This document shows positions 1 through 5,078 of a DNA stretch of 5,078 nt, in pieces. The stretch spans positions 16,114 to 21,191 of the forward strand of contig DQHR01000194.1 in the NCBI GenBank assembly GCA_003531155.1, read 5' to 3'. The notes under the pieces are model-generated. The model did not search any database. It saw nothing but the letters and a program-made list of their open reading frames with translations, and was not told the DNA's origin. A program made the translations under genes and the position numbers. Position 1 is the first letter of the stretch. Each line of letters begins with the position of its first letter. Source of the DNA: Bacteroidales bacterium (GTDB lineage Bacteria; Bacteroidota; Bacteroidia; Bacteroidales; Tenuifilaceae).

Positions 1-868
1 AAACAATGTTAGCTATCACGTTAGGGCATATGCTACAAATGCAAATGGTACTGCGTATGGCTCTGATTTATCTTTTATTGCTAAAGTTGGGGGGAGTTCT
101 GTTGCAGATAATGATAATATGATGCTTGGCAATCCAAGTAATGCAACAGATGCAATAGTTAATGCGGATAACTACTTAATGGTTAAGTCTCAGTATAGTT
201 TATCCTACAATAATTCAAAACTAACAACTAACTGGACTTCATGGCACCTATACCCAAATGATATTACTAATGCAGCAGACAGACAGGATGATTTTAGAGC
301 AGATGACATGCTACCAGCAGGTTGGTACCATGTAACCGAAAGTGATTTCGACTATGCAACTTATGGGTTTGACAGGGGGCATATGTGTCCATCGGCCGAT
401 AGAACTTCATCGATTCTTAATAACTCGGCTACTTTCTTGATGACCAACATGATTCCTCAAGCACCAAATAATAATCAAGGTCCTTGGGCTAAACTTGAAG
501 ATTATGGTAGGTCGCTCGTTAATTCGGGGTATGAACTCTATATTATTGGTGGACCTTATGGACAAGGAGGGAAAAGTGCCAAAGGAACCTTCTCCATTCT
601 CGCTTCGGGTGTTGTAGTTCCCAGTTATACTTGGAAAATAATAGTTGTGATTCCTAATGGGAATAATGACTTAAGCCGTATCTCAAATACAACGAGAGTG
701 ATTGCTGTTTGGATGCCGAATAATAATGATACTTGTCCTATGTCAAGCCTTTGGACCTCTTACAGGGTAAGTGTTGACTACATTGAATCTCAAACTGGGT
801 ACGATTTCCTCTCCAATGTATCATCAACAATACAAGATGTAATTGAAGCAAGCGTTGATAATCAATAG
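1..868 (+). CDS. DNA/RNA non-specific endonuclease with upstream fibronectin-III-like domain (5' partial)
   Basis: This is the C-terminal part of a metal-dependent nuclease of the NUC (Serratia nuclease, beta-beta-alpha-metal) family, which cuts DNA and RNA without sequence preference. Counting from the Met codon at 119, the signature DRGHMCPSADR holds the general-base histidine H88 (codon 380-382). The metal-site stretch TNMIPQAPNNNQGPWAKLE holds N119 and E127. The C-terminus, with VWMPNNND and a YDFLSNV-like end, is typical of Bacteroidota members. The Met at 119 is not the real start: the frame is open to the left edge and reads a further 39 codons, including YHVRAYATNANGTAYG, which resembles the last strands of a fibronectin-III-like domain, followed by a Gly/Ser/Asp linker. 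The true start and any signal peptide lie outside the window. No C-terminal type IX sorting domain follows the nuclease fold. C90 and C206 could form a disulfide in an exported protein (inference). The stop is TAG at 866-868. Its biological role (nutrient scavenging, biofilm DNA turnover or toxin) cannot be told from here. Confidence 0.93.
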   Translation, partial: NNVSYHVRAYATNANGTAYGSDLSFIAKVGGSSVADNDNMMLGNPSNATDAIVNADNYLMVKSQYSLSYNNSKLTTNWTSWHLYPNDITNAADRQDDFRADDMLPAGWYHVTESDFDYATYGFDRGHMCPSADRTSSILNNSATFLMTNMIPQAPNNNQGPWAKLEDYGRSLVNSGYELYIIGGPYGQGGKSAKGTFSILASGVVVPSYTWKIIVVIPNGNNDLSRISNTTRVIAVWMPNNNDTCPMSSLWTSYRVSVDYIESQTGYDFLSNVSSTIQDVIEASVDNQ

Positions 869-888
869 TTTATTATAATGTTTAAAAA

Positions 889-920
889 TAAAAAAGCCTT
901 GCAAACGCAAGGCCTTTTTA
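889..920. terminator. Bidirectional intrinsic terminator between convergent genes
   Basis: A perfect 7-bp stem, GCCTTGC (896-902) with GCAAGGC (907-913), closes an AAAC loop. An A-rich tract lies before it and CTTTTTATT after it on the plus strand. On the minus strand the same hairpin is followed by a run of six T, then A and five T. It sits 20-odd bases after the nuclease stop and just after the GGT stop (TAA at 921-923 on the minus strand), so it fits as a shared rho-independent terminator for both genes. The A and T tracts can extend the pairing past one A-C mismatch (895/914). Confidence 0.88.
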
Positions 921-2606
921 TTAATAACCAGCAGCCTGACCATCCTTTCTCGATTCAGAAGCTCCAAAATAGACACCATTCTTTGAATCAAGCATAATTG
1001 CTTGATAACCTCCATATCCATCAAGGCTGTAACCAATTTTATGACCTTTCGCTAGCAGTTTTCTAATTTCCTGATAATCAAAACCTGATTCGAGATAAAC
1101 TTTACCTCCATCAGTCATTCGTTCATCAGTTGGCTCAGAACTGCCTTCGTGAAGTATACGTGGAGCATCTCCCGCTTCTTGTAGATTCATTCCAAAATCA
1201 ATAAGATTTACCACAATTTGGGCATGCCCTTGTGGCTGCATCTCTCCACCCATAACACCGAAACTTACCCATGGTTTTCCATCTTTTGATATAAAACCTG
1301 GGATAATAGTGTGGAATGGTCGTTTACCTGGCTCAAACACATTAGGATGCCCTTCAGTAAGTGAAAACATTTCACCTCTATCTTGAAGAACAAATCCCAG
1401 TTTTGTTGGTGTCATACCCGAGCCCATTCCTCTGTAATTGCTTTGGATTAGCGAGACCATATTGCCATCTTTATCGGCAACTGTTAGATAAATAGTATTG
1501 CTTGTTTTAAGTTCACCTGCATCGTAGGCATTTGCAGCACGATTTGGATTGATCAGCTTCATCCTCTCTTTTGCGTATTCCTTTGAAATTAATTGCTTAT
1601 AGGGAATATTTGAAAATGCTGGATCGGCGTAATACCTTGCCCTATCCTCAAAGGCCAGTTTTTTTGCTTCTATAAAAAGGTGCATATATTCTGCACTTCC
1701 AAATCCCATTGATGCAATATCATAATTCTCGAGAATATTGAGTATCTGAAGCGTTGCAATACCTTGCCCGTTAGGTGGAAGTTCCCAAACATCGTAACCA
1801 CGATAGGATGATGATACAGGTTCGATCCATTCAGATGTATGAGAAGCAAGATCGTCGAAGGATAAAAAACCGCCTTGCTCTTTCATATAAGCATCGATTG
1901 TTTTAGCAATACTTCCTTTATAAAACTCATCTCTTCCTTTTTTTGCAATGAGTTCTAATGTATTTGCTAGAAATGGGTTTTTAAAGATTTCGCCTTTTGC
2001 CGGAGTTTGTCCATTCGGCATATAAATCTCTGCAAATCCCTTGAATTGCTTTAACCTTTCAGCATTTCGTTTCCAGTAATAGGCTATTAGTTCAGTAAGA
2101 GGGAATCCTTCACGGGCATAGTTTATTGCTGGTTGAAGAATTTCTTCCATTTTTAGTTTGCCAAACTTTTTATGTAGTTCAAACCATCCATCAACACAAC
2201 CAGGAACTGAAACTGGAAGTGGTCCTAATGCTGGGATATGTTTTATGCCTTTTTCTTTAAAGTAGGCTAGAGATAATGATTTAGGAGATCTTCCGCTGGC
2301 ATTAAGCCCATAAAGTTTTTGAGTTTTAGCATCCCAAACAATTGCGAAAAGATCACCACCAATTCCTGAGCCAGTAGGTTCAACCAAACCCATCATAGCG
2401 TCAGCGGCAATTGCAGCATCAATAGCCGAGCCCCCTTTTTTAAGGATATCTAATGCAACTTGAGTTGCAAGTGGTTGGCTTGTACAAGCCATTCCGTTTT
2501 TTGCAATAACCTCGCTACGAGTAGCAAAAGTTAAACCAGTCATCCTATCCTGACTATTAACAATCAGCGGGATGAGAAGTGTAAATATCAAAGACAATCT
2601 TTTCAT
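921..2606 (-). CDS. ggt: Gamma-glutamyltransferase family protein (GGT-like Ntn hydrolase), exported
   Basis: This 561-residue protein belongs to the gamma-glutamyltranspeptidase family of self-cleaving N-terminal-nucleophile hydrolases, which hydrolyse or transfer gamma-glutamyl (or related acyl) groups, usually in the periplasm. I start it at the ATG at 2604-2606. This gives a signal peptide (MKR, then a hydrophobic stretch, with likely cleavage after VNS at residue 18). The longer frame to 2672 would begin inside the M16 gene and translate the palindromic terminator. Motifs in order: SQPLAT and GGSAIDAAIAADA near the N-terminus; PTGSGIGGD; ASGRSP with R106 (equivalent of E. coli R114); the processing site N-T-I-Y-L-T-V-A-D-K-D-G with predicted nucleophile T371 (codon 1494-1496), giving a large and a small subunit; RPFHTIIPG; and MGGEMQPQGHAQ with the oxyanion glycines G453-G454. 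The E. coli lid loop is absent, and several gamma-glutamyl-binding residues differ, so the natural substrate may not be glutathione. Only weak A-rich sequence, no clear Shine-Dalgarno, precedes the ATG. The gene symbol is family-level. Confidence 0.93.
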   Translation of the reverse strand: MKRLSLIFTLLIPLIVNSQDRMTGLTFATRSEVIAKNGMACTSQPLATQVALDILKKGGSAIDAAIAADAMMGLVEPTGSGIGGDLFAIVWDAKTQKLYGLNASGRSPKSLSLAYFKEKGIKHIPALGPLPVSVPGCVDGWFELHKKFGKLKMEEILQPAINYAREGFPLTELIAYYWKRNAERLKQFKGFAEIYMPNGQTPAKGEIFKNPFLANTLELIAKKGRDEFYKGSIAKTIDAYMKEQGGFLSFDDLASHTSEWIEPVSSSYRGYDVWELPPNGQGIATLQILNILENYDIASMGFGSAEYMHLFIEAKKLAFEDRARYYADPAFSNIPYKQLISKEYAKERMKLINPNRAANAYDAGELKTSNTIYLTVADKDGNMVSLIQSNYRGMGSGMTPTKLGFVLQDRGEMFSLTEGHPNVFEPGKRPFHTIIPGFISKDGKPWVSFGVMGGEMQPQGHAQIVVNLIDFGMNLQEAGDAPRILHEGSSEPTDERMTDGGKVYLESGFDYQEIRKLLAKGHKIGYSLDGYGGYQAIMLDSKNGVYFGASESRKDGQAAGY

Positions 2607-2621
2607 TATCTTATTTTTAAA

Positions 2622-2653
2622 ACAAGAAAACCACTTTAAAGTGGTTTTCTTGT
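2622..2653 (-). terminator. Perfect 32-bp palindrome, probable terminator of the M16 gene
   Basis: The two arms ACAAGAAAACCACTTT (2622-2637) and AAAGTGGTTTTCTTGT (2638-2653) are exact reverse complements with no spacer. In minus-strand RNA this folds into a long hairpin with a small UUAA-type loop. Its 3' arm is U-rich (GGUUUUCUUGU) and runs into UUUAAAAAU. It begins 8 bases after the M16 stop (TAG, 2662-2664) and ends 15 bases before the GGT start codon, the position expected for an intrinsic terminator. An operator or mRNA leader structure acting on GGT is a less likely alternative, because the dyad symmetry is perfect through its centre. Confidence 0.75.
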
Positions 2654-2661
2654 AAATTATT

Positions 2662-5078
2662 CTAGAACCCAAAAATCTGCTCTAAATTAAGTTTTGTAAC
2701 TGGACCGTAAAGCTGCTCAAGTTTGGTAAAATCTAAATCAGTTTCTTTGCCAAGAATGATATAGGTTTTTGGTTTTCCTTTGATGTATTGTTCTTGGAAC
2801 TTTTTAACATCATTAAGAGTAAACGTTGGAATTTTTTGATAGAATTCTTTCCTGATATCAGTTTTTCTACCCATTTTTTGTGCTTCAATATAATCCCAAA
2901 TCAGATTCATTTTAGTAATCCTTTCAGTACGAATATCTGTTATTAATGATTCTTTTGCTAAGTTGAATGCTGTTTCGGATTCAGGCATTTGCTCGAATAG
3001 CTCATTGAATGCGTTAAATGCATCGATAATTTTGTCATTCTGAGTTGCAATAAAACTGGTATTCATAAAAGGTTTGTCAATATCATCAGGGACATTAAAA
3101 GTTGAACGTGCAGTGTATGCAAGTCCACGCTTTTCTCTCAGCTCTTGGAAAACGATTGCGTTCATTCCACCACCAAAATAGCTATTGTAGGTGTTTATCA
3201 AAGGAAGAAGTTCTTGATTATAATTTATACTTCTTGAAACTGTTTGGAGGTATGATTGCTTTGCTTCGTAGTGCGTAAAAACCACTCTGTTGTTTGTTGT
3301 TTCTAGTTCAGCAAACTTTTTTTCTGCAGGAGCTTTAGTAAAGGTTTTTGGTAATTTGTGGTATTGCGATAAGAACTTTTTAATTCCATCAACCTTTAAT
3401 GGGCCATAGTAGATTATTTTATGAACATACCCATTTAAACTTTTAATATTATTGGTAAGTTCTTCTGGAGTCAAACTGTTTAATTGTTCTGTTGATAGGA
3501 TATTTGTAAAGTTCGAATTTGATCCAAATGTTGCATAGTTAACAAGTCCTTCAAATACTGAACGTTGAACAAGTTTACTGTCATTTCTCGATTTAATAAC
3601 ATTTGCAATATAGCTATCAAGAGTTACTTTATCAGGTTTACAATCGCTTAAAATGGTTTCCATTAGTGCAATCGCTTTTTCTGTATTGTCGCTAAGACCT
3701 GAAACAGTGATAAAAGACTCATTAACTCCTACATTAATATTGAAAGAGCAAGCAAGTTTGTAAAACTCTTGACTAACTTCATCGGCAGTTAATTTTGATG
3801 TTCCAAGTAGTTGAACGTATTGAGCAGCTAAACCTAATTTAGGATCATTATTACTGCCAAATGGGAAATAGTAAACAAGTCTAAATGTTTTATTTTCAGT
3901 GTTTTCTTTATTTAAGAGTTCGATCTCTTTTGTAAAGGTAACTTTTTGGATATCCTTATCATAATCGATAAATACTGGTTCAATTGGGGTCACCTTGTTC
4001 TCTTTAATGCGTTTTAAGAAGTCAGATTCAGCGTTACGGTTAATGAATATAGGCGTAATTGCTGGCTTTTGAACTTTCGATACATCTTCAGGTTTCCCTT
4101 TGCGCTTGTAAACTACAACATAGTTATTGTTTAGGTTTTGTTTGGCAAATGCAACCAGATCCTCTTTTTTTATTTTCTCAAGTTTTGATACGTATGAAAT
4201 TGCGTCTTTCCATTCAATCCTATTAAGAAAACTACTATACATAGTTCTTGCACGGCCTCCGTTTGATTCGTACATGCTCATTTCACGGAGTTTCATATTG
4301 TTTATTGCTGCTTCGAGCATCCAATCGGGGAATTGACCATTTTTAAGAAGTTCAACTTGGTCGAGTAAGAGTTTCTTAACTTCTTCGAGAGTTTGACTGC
4401 TTTTATTACGCCCCGACAAGCTAAGCATCGAGTAGTCTGCCAATTTCTGGTTTCCTGCTCTACAACCTAGCGTAAGTTGTTTTTTATTGATATTTAAATC
4501 AATTAAACCAGCCTTTCCGTTCGATAGCATTGATGCTATCATATCAACCATTATTGCGTCGTTAGAATTTGCTCCAGGGAAGCGGTATGCAATATTGATA
4601 TTTTCAGCTTCTAATCCAACAACCTCATATTCTTTAGGAGTTGTAATTGGCTGCTCCTGCTCAAATTTGAGGGTTGGAACCTCTTTGGGTTGAAGTTTAC
4701 TAAAATACTTATCAATTACTTTTATCGCAATATCAGGATCGAAATCGCCTGACATAACAATCGCCATGTTATTGGGTACGTAGTATTTTCCATAGAACTC
4801 ACGAATATTTTTCATTGATGGGTTTTTCAGATGCTCAGCTTCACCAAGGGTGGTTTGTTGTCCATAAGGGTGATTTGGGAAAAGTCCTTTCATCATCATT
4901 TCTGAAGCTTTACGTCCATCGTTTGTTAATGACATATTTTTTTCTTCATAAACTGTTTCCAATTCAGTATGGAAAAGGCGAAGAATGGGTTTTGCAAATC
5001 TATCGGCTTCAATAATAGCCCAATTCTCGAGCTCATTACTTGGAATATTTTCCATGTAAACCGTATAATCATTTGACG
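2662..5078 (-). CDS. M16 family (insulinase/pitrilysin-like) zinc metallopeptidase, two-half form (5' partial)
   Basis: Most of a large M16 metallopeptidase. Enzymes of this type enclose peptides or unfolded polypeptides in a chamber formed by two homologous halves and cleave them with a zinc-bound HxxEH site. The frame is open past the right edge: codons before the Met at 5053-5055 read SNDYTVY, continuous with ENIPSNELENW, so that Met is internal. Numbering from it (797 residues): ELETVYEEKN carries the probable third zinc ligand E38; NHPYGQQTTLGEAEHL and NIREFYGKYYVPNNMAIVMSG (about 61-103) mark the end of the first catalytic domain; an M16_C-like domain follows to about 330. A degenerate second half covers about 370-797, with the glycine-rich FGGGMN and ELREKRGLAY (R640/Y647), the conserved Arg/Tyr pair of the C-terminal domain. 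No HxxEH occurs in the second half, so the only active site is the one lost beyond the edge. Bacteroidota homologues of this layout are roughly 950 residues and often carry a signal or lipoprotein peptide; that end is not visible here. The stop is TAG at 2662-2664, followed by the palindromic terminator. Confidence 0.92.
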   Translation of the reverse strand, partial: SNDYTVYMENIPSNELENWAIIEADRFAKPILRLFHTELETVYEEKNMSLTNDGRKASEMMMKGLFPNHPYGQQTTLGEAEHLKNPSMKNIREFYGKYYVPNNMAIVMSGDFDPDIAIKVIDKYFSKLQPKEVPTLKFEQEQPITTPKEYEVVGLEAENINIAYRFPGANSNDAIMVDMIASMLSNGKAGLIDLNINKKQLTLGCRAGNQKLADYSMLSLSGRNKSSQTLEEVKKLLLDQVELLKNGQFPDWMLEAAINNMKLREMSMYESNGGRARTMYSSFLNRIEWKDAISYVSKLEKIKKEDLVAFAKQNLNNNYVVVYKRKGKPEDVSKVQKPAITPIFINRNAESDFLKRIKENKVTPIEPVFIDYDKDIQKVTFTKEIELLNKENTENKTFRLVYYFPFGSNNDPKLGLAAQYVQLLGTSKLTADEVSQEFYKLACSFNINVGVNESFITVSGLSDNTEKAIALMETILSDCKPDKVTLDSYIANVIKSRNDSKLVQRSVFEGLVNYATFGSNSNFTNILSTEQLNSLTPEELTNNIKSLNGYVHKIIYYGPLKVDGIKKFLSQYHKLPKTFTKAPAEKKFAELETTNNRVVFTHYEAKQSYLQTVSRSINYNQELLPLINTYNSYFGGGMNAIVFQELREKRGLAYTARSTFNVPDDIDKPFMNTSFIATQNDKIIDAFNAFNELFEQMPESETAFNLAKESLITDIRTERITKMNLIWDYIEAQKMGRKTDIRKEFYQKIPTFTLNDVKKFQEQYIKGKPKTYIILGKETDLDFTKLEQLYGPVTKLNLEQIFGF

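Noticed and set aside
119..121. Met at 119 as the start of the nuclease
   Set aside because: The frame stays open to the left edge and encodes a recognisable fibronectin-like end, and no signal peptide follows this Met.
824..1036. Minus-strand open frame of 70 codons across the nuclease end and the GGT end
   Set aside because: It overlaps two well-supported genes and the terminator, its product is low in complexity and resembles no family I know, and it is best explained as a shadow frame.
2607..2672. A 22-codon N-terminal extension of the GGT gene starting at the Met at 2672
   Set aside because: It would overlap the end of the M16 gene and translate the palindromic terminator. The ATG at 2606 instead gives a proper signal peptide directly at the N-terminus.
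2670..2677. GATTTTTG on the minus strand, one mismatch from the Bacteroidota -7 element TAnnTTTG, as a possible GGT promoter
   Set aside because: It lies inside the M16 coding end, upstream of the terminator-like palindrome, and no matching -33 TTG element is seen at the right spacing. In AT-rich DNA such a match is expected by chance.
2662..4000. A second zinc site (HxxEH) in the C-terminal half of the M16 protein
   Set aside because: I read this half through and found no HxxEH or HxxEH-like motif. It is the usual inactive half.
4127..5015. Three short plus-strand open frames (66-69 codons) opposite the M16 gene
   Set aside because: They lie entirely antisense to a clearly coding M16 region, with no recognisable domain or ribosome site.

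Overview
This is an AT-rich bacterial window carrying three genes, two of them cut by the window edges. The proteins point to Bacteroidota. The nuclease is preceded by a Y-x-V-R-A-Y-A-T-N type fibronectin-III-like strand pair, which is very common in secreted proteins of that phylum. The GGT has a short hydrophobic signal ending V-N-S-Q, and no strong Shine-Dalgarno sequence is visible at the one start that can be judged. The genus cannot be fixed from this sequence.

Layout. The plus strand, from the left edge to 868, encodes the C-terminal part of a probably exported DNA/RNA non-specific endonuclease (beta-beta-alpha-metal, Serratia nuclease type) behind a fibronectin-like domain. At 889-920 a compact GC hairpin flanked by A and T tracts separates it from the convergent minus-strand genes and can serve as a terminator for both directions. 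The minus strand then holds a complete gamma-glutamyltransferase-family gene (921-2606). Upstream of it lies a very large M16 (insulinase/pitrilysin-like) metallopeptidase gene (2662 to the right edge), whose 5' end, including the HxxEH zinc motif, lies outside the window. The 55-bp gap between the two minus-strand genes is mostly a perfect 32-bp palindrome (2622-2653) that looks like the terminator of the M16 gene.

How the genes relate. The GGT has a signal peptide, the nuclease very probably had one upstream of the window, and M16 enzymes of this two-half size in this phylum are often exported. A shared theme of extracytoplasmic breakdown of peptides, gamma-glutamyl compounds and nucleic acids is plausible, but only the neighbourhood suggests it. 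The terminator-like palindrome argues that M16 and GGT are not a tight operon. No RNA gene, mobile element, CRISPR array or new multi-gene system is visible. The points most worth a second look are the non-canonical substrate pocket of the GGT homologue and the perfect palindrome in front of it.
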